From: an uncultured Eubacteriales bacterium
GTDB taxonomy: Bacteria > Bacillota > Clostridia > Christensenellales > UBA1242
NCBI GenBank assembly: GCA_949067325.1
Contig: CARTDZ010000001.1
Location: forward strand, 8,810-72,809
Length of the DNA: 64,000 nucleotides
Direction: 5' to 3'
A program made the position numbers and the translations under genes. Positions 17,205-25,852 of this stretch are shown piece by piece; within the stretch, counting starts at the first letter, position 1; every line of letters begins with the position of its first letter. The notes beneath the pieces are model-generated. The model searched no databases, was not told the origin of the DNA, and saw only the letters and a program-made list of their open reading frames with translations.

Positions 17205-19721
17205 ATGACAAAATTTTTGCTGATTGATGGAAACAATATCGCGAACAGGGCTTTTTTTGCCCTGCCTTTTTTGACTAATAAAGAAGGCACGCCAACAGGA
17301 GCAGTTTATGGCTTTGCAAACGTTTTGATCAAAATGATTTTGCAAGAAAAGCCAACGCATATCGCAGTCGCTTTTGACCATTCGCGAAAAACTTTTAGAA
17401 ATGAAATTTATAGTCAGTATAAAATGCAAAGAAAGGAGACAAATCCTGAGCTTATTTCGCAATTTCCAATAATAAAACAAATGCTCCAAGAGATGGGCAT
17501 CAAAACTTTTGAGTTTGAAAATATTGAAGCTGACGACATTATTGGCACTCTTTCAAAAAGTGACTGCTGTCAAGGCTTTCAAAAAATAATCCTATCTGGT
17601 GATCGTGACCTTTTTCAACTTATTGACAAAAACACTGTCATTTATATGCCTCAAAACAAAACAAGCGAGGTCAAAAAGATAACTCTTGACAATCTCAAAG
17701 AAAATTTTGGCGTTGAAAAGCCAGAGCAGGTGATTGAACTCAAAGGGCTTATGGGTGACACCTCTGACAATATATCAGGTGTCAAAGGCGTGGGCGAGAA
17801 GACAGCAATCAGTCTTATCGAAACTTATGGCTCAGTGGCAGGGGTGTATTCACATATTGACGAAATAAAAGGCAAACTTCAAGAAAAGCTTGCTCTTTCA
17901 AAAGACGACGCTTTTATGTCAAAAACTCTTGCAACGATCAAAACTGACTGCGAGCTAGATTTTGATTTGTCTTCTTGCGCCACTTCTTTTCCTTTTTCTA
18001 TGAAGGTTTATGACTTTTTCAAAAAATATGATTTTTCTTCACTTTTAAAAAACAATTCACTCTTTTCAACTGAAGTGTCACAAGAAAAAGTCAGAAAAAA
18101 ATCACAACAAATTTCAATTGATAGTCATGTTCTTGACCAATTAACTTCAACAAACCATCAAATCTTTGCATATAACCTTCAAACAATGCAATTCGCTTTT
18201 GGCGACGATAAAGTTTATTTCTTAAGCCAAAATTATGATATGTTTGGCAGCAATTTGACGTTTGAAGAGGTTTGTCAAGGCCTAAAACCTCTTTTCGAAA
18301 ACAAAAACATCACGAAACTCACTTTTTCAGCCAAAAGTGATATGCACACTCTTGAAAAACTTGGCATAAAACTTGAAAGCTATTTTGATCTTTCGCTTGC
18401 AAATTATTGCATAAGTGCAGGGCTAAAAAATCAAGGTCAAGATATAACACCAGACGAATATTTTGAGTATTATGAGCTTTATCAAAAGCAGATGAAAGAG
18501 CTTAATGTCACACATATCTATAATGAAATTGAATTGCCTCTTATAAACATTTTGAAAGAAATGGAAGAAAACGGCTTCAAGGTCAATGAGAAAAAAATTG
18601 ACGAGCTTTCCTCATCTTTTGCACAAAGGCTTGACCTTTTAAGCAAGGAGATTTTTGCAGAGGCAGGGGAAGAGTTTAACATAAATTCGCCAAAACAAGT
18701 GGCCACAATACTTTTTGACAAACTAGGCATCAAATCCTACAACAACAAAAAACACTCCACAAGCGTAGGTGTGCTTGACGAGCTTCGTTTTATTCCAATT
18801 GTTGACAATATCCTAAAATATCGCAAGCTTGCAAAACTTAAAAACACCTATGTTGATGTTTACAAAAATATCTGCCTCTCTTCTGGGCCAATTATTCATA
18901 CAACTTTCAATCAGGCTCTCACAAGCACAGGCAGGCTATCAAGCAGTGAGCCAAATCTGCAAAACATTCCAACGCGCGACGATGAGGGCAGAGAACTTCG
19001 CAAACTCTTCATCTCAAAGTTTGAAGGCGGCAAAATTCTCTCTGCAGACTACAATCAAATCGAACTTCGTCTGCTAGCTGATATGTCAGGTGAAGAAAAT
19101 CTTATCGAAGCCTACAACAACAATCAAGACATTCACACTCTCACAGCTTCGCAAATTTTTGGGATAAACCTTCAAGCCGTCACCGCTGATATGCGTCGTG
19201 AGGCTAAGGCAGTCAATTTTGGCATAATCTACGGCATAAGTGACTATGGTCTTTCGCAGAATATAAAAAGCTCAGTGGCAAAAGCCAAGGCATATATCGA
19301 GAGTTATTTTACTCGCTATCCACGCGTGAAAGAATTTATGAACACAAATGTAGAAAGTGCAAAGAAGGAAGGCCTTATCAGAACCAAATTCGGCCGCGTG
19401 CGAAAAATACCTGAAATAAACAGTGCAAAATATCAAACTAGAAGTTTTGGCGAGCGAGTTGCTATGAATATGCCTCTTCAAGGCACAGCTTCAGATATAA
19501 TAAAAATCGCAATGCAAAAAGTGGCAAAATCCTTCAAAGAGCACTCGCTAAAAAGTCAGCTTATCCTGCAAATACATGACGAACTTATTGTCGATGTTTT
19601 CAAAGGTGAAGAAGAAATTGTCTCTCGTATCGTTACTCAAGAAATGCAAAATGTGACTTCACTTAAAGTTCCGCTCGTGGTCAGTGTGGGTATAGGCGAA
19701 AGCCTTTATGATTGCAAATAA
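17205..19721 (+). CDS. polA: DNA polymerase I
   Basis: The protein has 838 residues. An N-terminal 5'-3' (flap) exonuclease domain covers residues 1-290 (LLIDGNNIANRAFFA, FENIEADDIIGTL, GDTSDNISGVKGVGEKTA). The middle 3'-5' exonuclease-like domain lacks the acidic catalytic set, as is common in Firmicutes PolA, so proofreading is unlikely. The polymerase palm and fingers carry SADYNQIELRLLADMSG (motif A), RREAKAVNFGIIYG (motif B) and QIHDELIVDV (motif C). It functions in Okazaki fragment maturation and repair. GGGGG precedes the ATG. Confidence 0.97.
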   Translation: MTKFLLIDGNNIANRAFFALPFLTNKEGTPTGAVYGFANVLIKMILQEKPTHIAVAFDHSRKTFRNEIYSQYKMQRKETNPELISQFPIIKQMLQEMGIKTFEFENIEADDIIGTLSKSDCCQGFQKIILSGDRDLFQLIDKNTVIYMPQNKTSEVKKITLDNLKENFGVEKPEQVIELKGLMGDTSDNISGVKGVGEKTAISLIETYGSVAGVYSHIDEIKGKLQEKLALSKDDAFMSKTLATIKTDCELDFDLSSCATSFPFSMKVYDFFKKYDFSSLLKNNSLFSTEVSQEKVRKKSQQISIDSHVLDQLTSTNHQIFAYNLQTMQFAFGDDKVYFLSQNYDMFGSNLTFEEVCQGLKPLFENKNITKLTFSAKSDMHTLEKLGIKLESYFDLSLANYCISAGLKNQGQDITPDEYFEYYELYQKQMKELNVTHIYNEIELPLINILKEMEENGFKVNEKKIDELSSSFAQRLDLLSKEIFAEAGEEFNINSPKQVATILFDKLGIKSYNNKKHSTSVGVLDELRFIPIVDNILKYRKLAKLKNTYVDVYKNICLSSGPIIHTTFNQALTSTGRLSSSEPNLQNIPTRDDEGRELRKLFISKFEGGKILSADYNQIELRLLADMSGEENLIEAYNNNQDIHTLTASQIFGINLQAVTADMRREAKAVNFGIIYGISDYGLSQNIKSSVAKAKAYIESYFTRYPRVKEFMNTNVESAKKEGLIRTKFGRVRKIPEINSAKYQTRSFGERVAMNMPLQGTASDIIKIAMQKVAKSFKEHSLKSQLILQIHDELIVDVFKGEEEIVSRIVTQEMQNVTSLKVPLVVSVGIGESLYDCK

Positions 19722-19750
19722 ATAATTTTTTGTAATGTTTTTCAAATTAG

Positions 19751-19780
19751 TTGACTTAGTCCTTGCAAAAAGGCTATAAT
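19751..19780 (+). promoter_or_regulatory. Promoter for ruvX
   Basis: TTGACT (19751-19756), 18 bp, TATAAT (19775-19780), just after the polA stop. Confidence 0.7.
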
Positions 19781-19795
19781 AAAAGTGGTGATGTA

Positions 19796-20212
19796 ATGCA
19801 AAACAAAAGAAAGATGGGGATTGATTATGGAGACAAGCGGATAGGCATAGCTCTTTCCGACGCACTTTGTATCATTTCCAGCCCTTATGAGGTCTACCAA
19901 AACAAGGGGGAAGCTGACGCACTTTCACACATTGAAAAGCTCATAAAAGAGTACAATGTCGATACTATTGCAATGGGGCTGCCTCTGAATATGGACGGCA
20001 CTGAGGGCGAGCGTGCAAAAATCCACCGCCAGTTTGGTGAAAAACTAGCAAGCCAAACAAAGGTAAAAGTCGTTTATGTTGATGAACGCTTAACCTCGGC
20101 CGAAGCTGAAGAAATCCTGATTTCAAGCGGGGTGCGAAGGGAAAAGCGAAAGGAAATCATTGACAAAATATCGGCACAAATCATTTTGCAAACTTACATG
20201 AACAATTTATAA
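19796..20212 (+). CDS. ruvX: Putative pre-16S rRNA nuclease / Holliday junction resolvase-fold YqgF (RuvX)
   Basis: The protein has 138 residues from the ATG at 19796, preceded by GGTGAT; the upstream in-frame TTG at 19763 lies within the promoter and is rejected. MGIDYGDKRIGIALSD, MGLPLNMDGTEGERA and VDERLTSAEAEEILISSG are the YqgF/RuvX core motifs with conserved acidic residues. In E. coli YqgF helps process the 16S rRNA 5' end. The next gene follows at 17 bp. Confidence 0.92.
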   Translation: MQNKRKMGIDYGDKRIGIALSDALCIISSPYEVYQNKGEADALSHIEKLIKEYNVDTIAMGLPLNMDGTEGERAKIHRQFGEKLASQTKVKVVYVDERLTSAEAEEILISSGVRREKRKEIIDKISAQIILQTYMNNL

Positions 20213-20228
20213 AAAGGGGATTATTATT

Positions 20229-20690
20229 ATGGCAGAGAAAAAAGAACAAGTACAGCAAAACGTTGACCTTCTTGATGTGCTTCTTGATCAAGAAAACAAA
20301 GATCCAATCGTATTGATGGACGAAAAAGGCAAACAACTCACTTTTGAACAAGTTGCGGTTATTCCTTATGGCGTAGAAGACGCAAACAAAAGCCTTTACT
20401 GCGTTTTGAAGCCAATGGACAAGATTGATGGCATTGCAGACGATGAAGCAATCGTTTTCCTTTGCGACGAAGATGCAAACGGCAACACAATCTTGCGTGT
20501 TGAAGAAAATGAAGAAGTTGCAATTGCTGTATTTGATAAATATTATGACCTTCTTGAAGAGGCAACAAAAAAATCAAAGACAGAAAAGAAAACAACCGCA
20601 GCAAAAAAGACTGCAACAAAAACTTCAACTGCTGCAAAGAAACCAGCATCAAAAACGGCTGGAAAAACTGCAGGAAAGCCAAAAAAGTAA
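20229..20690 (+). CDS. DUF1292 family protein with a lysine/alanine-rich tail
   Basis: The protein has 153 residues. Residues 25-110 (VLMDEKGKQLTFEQVAVIPY ... NTILRVEENEE) match the DUF1292 family, small acidic proteins often found beside yqgF in Firmicutes (yrzB-like). The last 40 residues are a repetitive Lys/Ala/Thr tail similar to histone H1-like tails, which could bind nucleic acid (inference). AAGGGG precedes the start; the gene is probably in one operon with ruvX. Confidence 0.8.
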   Translation: MAEKKEQVQQNVDLLDVLLDQENKDPIVLMDEKGKQLTFEQVAVIPYGVEDANKSLYCVLKPMDKIDGIADDEAIVFLCDEDANGNTILRVEENEEVAIAVFDKYYDLLEEATKKSKTEKKTTAAKKTATKTSTAAKKPASKTAGKTAGKPKK

Positions 20691-20737
20691 AAAGCTAAAA
20701 AAATTGTAAAAAAAAAGAAACAAAATAACAGCAAAAT

Positions 20738-20770
20738 AAAGTCTCGCTTTTTTCGCGGGATTTTGTTTTT
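20738..20770 (+). terminator. Terminator after the ruvX-DUF1292 operon
   Basis: AAAGTCTCGC and GCGGGATTTT form a 10-bp stem with two G-T pairs, followed by GTTTTTT. Confidence 0.8.
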
Positions 20771-20890
20771 TCTCAAACTTAAAGACAATAAAATTGTCAA
20801 AATAAATCATATTTCTAAGTATATTTTCTTCCTTTTTGGAGCAAGCTATAAGTACAAGGCGTGTTGCCTTGAAAAAAGGAGGGGGAAACT

Positions 20891-21016
20891 ATGTTCGGAA
20901 AAAATGCTAAACAATCAAAGTCTTCAAAGAACGCTAAAAACGCTAAATCAAACGTTGAAGCATCAAACGAAGCAAAGGGTTGTGGCTCAAGAACTACAAA
21001 AAATAGTTCTAAATAG
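20891..21016 (+). CDS. 41-residue lysine/asparagine-rich peptide, unknown
   Basis: The open reading frame runs from ATG 20891 to TAG 21016. The peptide is basic and low in hydrophobics (MFGKNAKQSKSSKNAKNAK..., ending GCGSRTTKNSSK) with a single Cys in a KGCGS motif. The ribosome binding site AAAGGAGGGGG is exceptionally strong. A hairpin, CAAGGC-GTGTT-GCCTTG (20855-20871), precedes it, and a terminator follows directly, so it forms a separate transcription unit with a possible promoter at TTGTCA 20794-20799. No family was recognised. Coding is inferred from the expression signals, not homology. Confidence 0.65.
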   Translation: MFGKNAKQSKSSKNAKNAKSNVEASNEAKGCGSRTTKNSSK

Positions 21017-21030
21017 TTTTCAACTAATCG

Positions 21031-21067
21031 AAAAAAGAAGGCAATCAATCAGATACCTTCTTTTTTT
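21031..21067 (+). terminator. Terminator after the 41-residue peptide gene
   Basis: AAGAAGG (21035-21041) pairs with CCTTCTT (21056-21062), followed by T residues to 21067. Confidence 0.8.
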
Positions 21068-21312
21068 GTGGCGTTGCCACTTTTTTTAAATTTTGTTTTG
21101 CACAAATCCTCAAATTAAAGAATTTTATGTGGCGTCGCGTGGCGTCGCGTGGAGTTGCCACTTTTTTTTAAATTTTATTTTTCTTAAATTCTCAATTTTA
21201 AAAATTTTATGTGGCGTCGCGTGGAGTTGCCACTTTTTTTTAAATTTTATTTTTCTTAAATTCTCAATTTTAAAAATTTTATGTGGCGTTGCGTGGCGTT
21301 GCCACTTTTTTT
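21068..21312. repeat. Tandem array of terminator-like hairpin repeats
   Basis: Four GTGGC...GCCAC hairpins followed by T7-T8 runs begin at 21068, 21129, 21211 and 21283. The last three repeat with a 72-bp period measured from 21139, 21211 and 21283; the conserved spacer contains AAATTTTATTTTTCTTAAATT. In the second copy the decamer GTGGCGTCGC is itself duplicated (21129-21148). The array fills most of the gap between two converging genes, and no gene is recognisable in it. Confidence 0.85.
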
Positions 21313-21371
21313 TAAATTTCGTTTTGTCACAATTATTTTAAACTTTACAAAACTCGTCTTGGAAAAATTTG

Positions 21372-22103
21372 TTATACCAAAAGTGAAGAAGTGAGTTTTG
21401 ATAGGGTGAAAGTGAGTGTGCCGCGTTCGTGCGAAGCTGACAAAGTGATATTGCCGTCTTTGTCAAAAGTTTTGGTTGAAACTTCGTCATCAAAAGTTAT
21501 TTGGCCGATGTTTGAAGTGAAATTGTTTGAAAGGTAGGTTACACTTGACAAAGTCACTCTAAAATTGTATTTATACAAATTGCCAGCCTTGCCAAGATAC
21601 AAAACATTGTCACTTTTTATGCTTGTGCTTTGAATTTGGTCATAAGTTCCACTGCAAAGTGTTTTGTAAGATGCTGCATTGTCACTTGAAGAGTATTCAA
21701 TAAGATAAGTCACTTTTGAAACGTCGTCATAATCTGCTGAAATGAAATTCATTTCACTGGCCATAGCGTACATCATGCTAGAAGGGGCTTCTTCCTCAAA
21801 CAGAGCGGTGTAACTGCCAGAAGTTGCTTGTGAGACATTTATTTTTATATTTGCCTCTTTTGATACTATCCTGTTTGAAGAATGTATCCAGCATAAAAAG
21901 TTTGAGCCAACATAGCTTTGAGCAGACAAAACCACTTCGCTTCCTTCTATAAAAGATTTTTCACTTCCGCCAGAAGCTTTGCCCAAAAGTTCGTTGCTTG
22001 AAAGGGTGGTTATGCTAAAATATTGCGGATCATTGCAACCAACCAAAGCGATGGCAGGCACGAGAGCAAGAGAGCAAAACAAAATTTTATTAAACTTCTT
22101 CAT
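21372..22103 (-). CDS. Lipoprotein with a divergent InlB-type B-repeat
   Basis: The protein has 243 residues. The N-terminus MKKFNKILFCSLALVPAIAL is a signal peptide with lipobox LVGC (Cys 23), so it should be lipid-anchored on the outer face of the membrane. Residues about 45-105 (GSEKSFIEGSEVVLSAQ ... SGSYTALFEEE) resemble the divergent InlB B-repeat found in Firmicutes surface proteins. The remainder is beta-rich and unrecognised. The AAGGAGG ribosome binding site is clear. It runs alone on the minus strand and converges on the hairpin array. Confidence 0.75.
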   Translation of the reverse strand: MKKFNKILFCSLALVPAIALVGCNDPQYFSITTLSSNELLGKASGGSEKSFIEGSEVVLSAQSYVGSNFLCWIHSSNRIVSKEANIKINVSQATSGSYTALFEEEAPSSMMYAMASEMNFISADYDDVSKVTYLIEYSSSDNAASYKTLCSGTYDQIQSTSIKSDNVLYLGKAGNLYKYNFRVTLSSVTYLSNNFTSNIGQITFDDEVSTKTFDKDGNITLSASHERGTLTFTLSKLTSSLLV

Positions 22104-22135
22104 AAAAGCCTCCTTGAAAGTATTTCAATAGTAGT

Positions 22136-22164
22136 ATTATCAATAATTTTCTTTTATTTGTCAA
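22136..22164 (-). promoter_or_regulatory. Promoter for the lipoprotein gene
   Basis: On the minus strand TTGACA (22164-22159), 17 bp, GATAAT (22141-22136), about 33 bp before the start codon. Confidence 0.65.
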
Positions 22165-22201
22165 ATTATTTAAAGTTAAACATGAAAAACAACAAATTTT
22201 T

Positions 22202-22231
22202 TTGAGTATTTTTAAAACCCTTGCATAGAAT
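22202..22231 (+). promoter_or_regulatory. Possible promoter for ytxC
   Basis: TTGAGT (22202-22207), 18 bp, TAGAAT (22226-22231). A sporulation sigma factor could also be involved; I could not identify its site. Confidence 0.4.
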
Positions 22232-22254
22232 ATCTTTGAAAAAGGAGTTTTATT

Positions 22255-23016
22255 ATGTGGGAATTTTCCTTAAACGTGAAATCGGACAAGGCAGAAGTGG
22301 CAGACTTTCTGTTTGAAAACATCAAAAAAAATTGTCAGTTTATGAATGGTATTGTCACTGAACATGAAGAAAATGGCTATATATCAATTCTTGTCGCCGC
22401 CCCAGAAGATTTTTGCGGCCAAGTACAGTCGCTTTTGGAACGTTTGATCACACAAATCATTTGTACTGATTTTAAATATGAATTTTTGGAGCGCAATTTA
22501 AAAATACCCATGCACGACAAAATTGGTATGACAGCTTTTAAAAAAGCACTACTTAATTTTGACCGCGAAACAGACAAATTTTTAGTGCTGAAAAATCTAA
22601 ACCTCGCAAGTTCGCTCTATCTCGATAGCTTCTATGATTTTCGTTTGACTTCGCTTAAAGCCAAGTGGACTGAACTTGTCTCGCTTGCCAATGAAAATCG
22701 TGTCTATCTCATAAGCAATGATGCTTTTGTTGATCTTTTAAAATTCCTAATTGACAACATTGAAATCTGCGAAGATGAAATTGATGTGGTTGAAAATGAA
22801 GAGGGCTACAAAATATTTCTCGAAGACCAAACAGACCCGTTTTATAAAAATGTGGTTTTCAACGAAGAAGATCTTGTTTCATCTATAATCGACCTTGCAC
22901 CTCAAAAAATCAATCTTTATTGTCATGGCCAAACAGGAGCTATCAGTTTGCTCGAAAAAATCTTTGATGAACGCATAAACGTTTGCACAGATACAACTTT
23001 GGTTAAAAAATTGTAA
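22255..23016 (+). CDS. ytxC: Sporulation-associated protein YtxC
   Basis: The protein has 253 residues and is soluble. Its general layout and position directly upstream of the T-box-thrS unit match the YtxC family of spore-formers. Features include FRLTSLKAKWTELVSLA in the middle, the YtxC-like EYLISNDAFVDLLKFLI-type stretch and the C-terminal INLYCHGQTGAISLLEKIF. The molecular role of YtxC is unknown. A strong AAGGAG lies before the ATG. Identification relies on context and family resemblance. Confidence 0.75.
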   Translation: MWEFSLNVKSDKAEVADFLFENIKKNCQFMNGIVTEHEENGYISILVAAPEDFCGQVQSLLERLITQIICTDFKYEFLERNLKIPMHDKIGMTAFKKALLNFDRETDKFLVLKNLNLASSLYLDSFYDFRLTSLKAKWTELVSLANENRVYLISNDAFVDLLKFLIDNIEICEDEIDVVENEEGYKIFLEDQTDPFYKNVVFNEEDLVSSIIDLAPQKINLYCHGQTGAISLLEKIFDERINVCTDTTLVKKL

Positions 23017-23023
23017 AAATCAC

Positions 23024-23053
23024 TTGACAATTTATTTTGCAAAGTGATAAAAT
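23024..23053 (+). promoter_or_regulatory. Promoter for the thrS T-box leader
   Basis: TTGACA (23024-23029), 18 bp, TAAAAT (23048-23053), just after ytxC. Confidence 0.7.
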
Positions 23054-23059
23054 GATACT

Positions 23060-23267
23060 AATGCAAGAGCAGAAAGACAAGTAGCCTCACATATAATGCG
23101 CAGAGAAGGGTTGGTTGGTGAAAAACCTTGATTGTAGTGACAAGCGAAACCACTTGCTGCGATGACGGCTGACAATTTTTTAAAGTGGCACTTTTTGTGC
23201 AATTAAGGTGGAACCGCGGTTTAAAAAAATATAATCGTCCTTAAGAGAAAGTCTTAAGGACTTTTTT
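23060..23267 (+). promoter_or_regulatory. T-box leader (threonyl) controlling thrS
   Basis: The T-box sequence AAGGTGGAACCGCGG is at 23205-23219, followed by a strong terminator, GTCCTTAAGA-GAAA-GTCTTAAGGAC with T6 (23237-23267). Upstream, an AGAGAAGGG-type Stem I region and a stretch GCGAAACCACTTG contain a candidate specifier ACC (23149-23151), a threonine codon, matching the downstream gene. Uncharged tRNA-Thr binding should favour the antiterminator and thrS expression. The specifier assignment is by inspection only. Confidence 0.9.
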
Positions 23268-23372
23268 GTGTGCTTTAAGCGCTTTCTACTTGAAAACTTA
23301 GCCAAAAGCTTTAACAAAAAAATGTTAAAAAAAAATTAAAAAAAATGTTAAAAAAGAAAAGGAGAAATTATT

Positions 23373-25142
23373 ATGAAAATTGAAAAACAAATAGACCAGC
23401 AGCTTATAAACTCTCGTCACTCGCTCGCTCATGTGCTTGCAAAGGCAATTGTCGCACTTTATCCAGAAGCAAAACTCACAATCGGCCCAGCGATAGACGA
23501 TGGTTTTTATTATGATATCGATCTTGACCATTCAATCACTGCTGATGAATATCAAGCAATAGAAGACAAGATGAAAGAAATCATCAACAAGGGCGAAAAT
23601 TTCACAAAGAAGGTCGTTTCAAAAGAAGAAGCACTTTCTCTTTTCAAAGGCAACGAATATAAAACTGAGATAATCAACGAGCTTCCAGCAGGGGAAGAAG
23701 TTTCGCTTTACTATACTGGCGATGACTTTTTTGACCTTTGCCGCGGCCCTCATGTTGAAAGCACAAGAAGTCTTCAAAATTTTGGCTACAAAATTCACAG
23801 CGTAAATGGTGCGTATTGGCGTGGCAACGAAAAAAACAAAATGCTTCAACGCGTTTATGTATATGCTTTCAAAACTAAGAAAGAACTCGCTGAATACATC
23901 GCAAAGGTGGAAGACGCAAGAAAGCGTGACCACAACAAACTTGGAAGAGAACTTGAAATTTTTACAACAGTAGACAGCATAGGTCAAGGCTTGCCAATTT
24001 TGCTTCCAAGAGGGGCAAGGATAATCCAAACTCTTCAAAGATTTGTCGAAGACGAAGAAGAAAAACGTGGCTGGCTTTTGACAAAAACTCCATTTATGGC
24101 AAAAAGTGATCTTTACAAAATTTCAGGCCACTGGGATCATTACAAAGATGGTATGTTTGTGCTTGGCGACGAGGCAAAAGATAAAGAGGTTTTTGCGCTG
24201 CGTCCAATGACGTGTCCATTTCAGTATCAAGCATATCTCAACAAAGCCCGTTCCTACAAAGATCTTCCACTTCGCTACAACGAAACTTCAACACTTTTTC
24301 GCAATGAAGCAAGTGGTGAAATGCATGGCCTTATAAGAGTAAGACAATTTACAATTTCAGAAGGTCACCTCATATGCACACCTGAACAAATGGAAGAAGA
24401 ATTTAAAAAATGTCTCGAACTTGCAATTTTTATGCTTAAAACCTTGGGATTGTATGAAGATAGCTCATATAGATTTTCGCAGTGGGACCCAAATAATAGA
24501 GAAAAATATGAAGGCACAAAAGAGCAGTGGGAAAAAGCTCAAGCCTCAATGCAAAAAATACTTGACCATCTGCAAGTTCCATATGAGATTGGCATAGGAG
24601 AAGCAGCTTTTTATGGCCCAAAACTTGACATACAAATCAAAAACGTTTTTGGCAAAGAAGACACTTTGATAACTATTCAAATAGACCAAATGTTGGCTGA
24701 AAAATTTGGCATGGAATACACAGACAAAGACGGCGAAAAGAAAACACCATATATCATTCATAGAACAAGCCTTGGCTGCTATGAAAGAACACTTGCTTAT
24801 CTTATCGAAAAGTATGCTGGTGCATTTCCTCTTTGGCTTGCGCCTGAGCAGGTGAGAGTTTTGACGCTTACTGATCGCTCAAACGCTTACGCTGAAAAAA
24901 TAACTGCCTCACTTCAAGAAAAAGGCCTTCGTGCTGAGTGCGACACCAGAAATGAAAAGATTGGCTATAAAATAAGAGAAGCAATGAACATGAAACTTCC
25001 TTACCTTATCATAGTCGGTGACGAAGAAGAAAAGTCAAACACAATCTCAATTCGCGGACGCGGCTTTGAAAACAAGTCAGGCCTTAAGCTTGACGACTTT
25101 ATCGCAAGACTTGAAGAAGAAATCAAAACAAAAAAGCGCTAG
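23373..25142 (+). CDS. thrS: Threonyl-tRNA synthetase without the TGS domain
   Basis: The protein has 589 residues. It begins directly in the editing domain (SRHSLAHVLAKAI with the HxxxH zinc-like site; DLCRGPHV), then the class II catalytic core (ALRPMTCPFQYQAY, RNEASGEMHGLIRVRQFT, ISLGCYERTLAYLIEKYAG-type motif 3) and the anticodon-binding domain from about residue 490 (PLWLAPEQVRVL). Standard bacterial ThrRS is about 635-650 residues with an N-terminal TGS domain of about 60 residues, which is absent; AGGAGAA before ATG 23373 supports the short start. It is regulated by the T-box upstream. Confidence 0.95.
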   Translation: MKIEKQIDQQLINSRHSLAHVLAKAIVALYPEAKLTIGPAIDDGFYYDIDLDHSITADEYQAIEDKMKEIINKGENFTKKVVSKEEALSLFKGNEYKTEIINELPAGEEVSLYYTGDDFFDLCRGPHVESTRSLQNFGYKIHSVNGAYWRGNEKNKMLQRVYVYAFKTKKELAEYIAKVEDARKRDHNKLGRELEIFTTVDSIGQGLPILLPRGARIIQTLQRFVEDEEEKRGWLLTKTPFMAKSDLYKISGHWDHYKDGMFVLGDEAKDKEVFALRPMTCPFQYQAYLNKARSYKDLPLRYNETSTLFRNEASGEMHGLIRVRQFTISEGHLICTPEQMEEEFKKCLELAIFMLKTLGLYEDSSYRFSQWDPNNREKYEGTKEQWEKAQASMQKILDHLQVPYEIGIGEAAFYGPKLDIQIKNVFGKEDTLITIQIDQMLAEKFGMEYTDKDGEKKTPYIIHRTSLGCYERTLAYLIEKYAGAFPLWLAPEQVRVLTLTDRSNAYAEKITASLQEKGLRAECDTRNEKIGYKIREAMNMKLPYLIIVGDEEEKSNTISIRGRGFENKSGLKLDDFIARLEEEIKTKKR

Positions 25143-25293
25143 GCTCGCACTAAACAACAAACGTCTATTTCTTTTCACTTAACAAAAAATTGTCAAATTT
25201 TGGCGAAATAGTTTTAAAATAAACAATAAATTTGTATTTAAGCAATCAAATCGTTTTGAAAAGATAGAAAATTATGTTAGACTTGGAGGTGAA

Positions 25294-25368
25294 ATGGCAA
25301 ATACAATTCTGCTTGCAATTGCAGCCATATTCTTTACATTCATTTTTGTGTTTATATTAAAAAAATAG
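25294..25368 (+). CDS. 24-residue single-span membrane micro-ORF upstream of yajC
   Basis: ATG 25294 to TAG 25368 encodes a peptide starting MANTILLAIAAIFFTFI and ending in KK: one hydrophobic helix with a basic C-terminus. CTTGGAGGTGAA is a strong ribosome binding site, and yajC starts 15 bp after the stop with its own GGAGG. Such a short protein cannot be tested by homology here; the evidence is the expression signals, the clean transmembrane pattern and operon position. It might assist SecDF-YajC, which is speculation. Confidence 0.6.
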   Translation: MANTILLAIAAIFFTFIFVFILKK

Positions 25369-25383
25369 GGAGGTTTAAAAAAA

Positions 25384-25842
25384 ATGGGAGTAACTCAAAT
25401 CATTTTAATAGTTTTGGTTTTGCTTTTGATGATTGCATATCCAATACTCGTTACTGCAAGAAACAAAAAAGAAAATCAAAAACTTACAGAGCAAACAAAT
25501 TCAATCAAAAGGGGCGACAAGGTTCTCACTACCGCTGGCGTTTATGGCACAGTTGTAGATCTTCAACTTGAAAACGACAAAAAAATCGTAACAATTGAAA
25601 CAGGCACAGCCAACAAAAAGGGCTATATTTCAGTTGACGCTTATGCAATTTACACAATTTTTAAGGACGAACAATCACAGCCTCAAGCAACTGCAAAAGA
25701 AGAGCCAAAGGCTGAAGAAAAAAAAGAAAGCAAAATTGAAACAAACAATGAAACAAAACTTGATGAAATTTTGCCAGCAGCAGACACAACTTCTGACATT
25801 GAAGCTCAAGTAAGCGGCAAAAAAAACACGCTCAAAAAATAA
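25384..25842 (+). CDS. yajC: Preprotein translocase subunit YajC
   Basis: The protein has 152 residues. A single N-terminal transmembrane helix (residues 4-22), then RNKKENQKL, the conserved block IKRGDKVLTTAGVYGTVVDL and a beta-rich remainder match YajC. The last 50 residues are a Glu/Lys-rich tail, longer than usual (YajC is normally about 90-115). It associates with SecDF to aid protein export. The AGGAGGT-like site GGGAGGT precedes the start. Confidence 0.92.
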   Translation: MGVTQIILIVLVLLLMIAYPILVTARNKKENQKLTEQTNSIKRGDKVLTTAGVYGTVVDLQLENDKKIVTIETGTANKKGYISVDAYAIYTIFKDEQSQPQATAKEEPKAEEKKESKIETNNETKLDEILPAADTTSDIEAQVSGKKNTLKK

Positions 25843-25852
25843 GTAAAAAAAG

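Noticed and set aside
21068..21312. CRISPR array
   Set aside because: Spacers between repeats are themselves nearly identical and the repeats are terminator hairpins; no cas genes.
21093..21341. An 82-codon open frame with a repeated CGVAWSCHFFLNFIFLKF pattern
   Set aside because: It is the translation of the 72-bp hairpin repeats; no ribosome binding site, and period 72 is a multiple of 3, so the frame stays open by chance.
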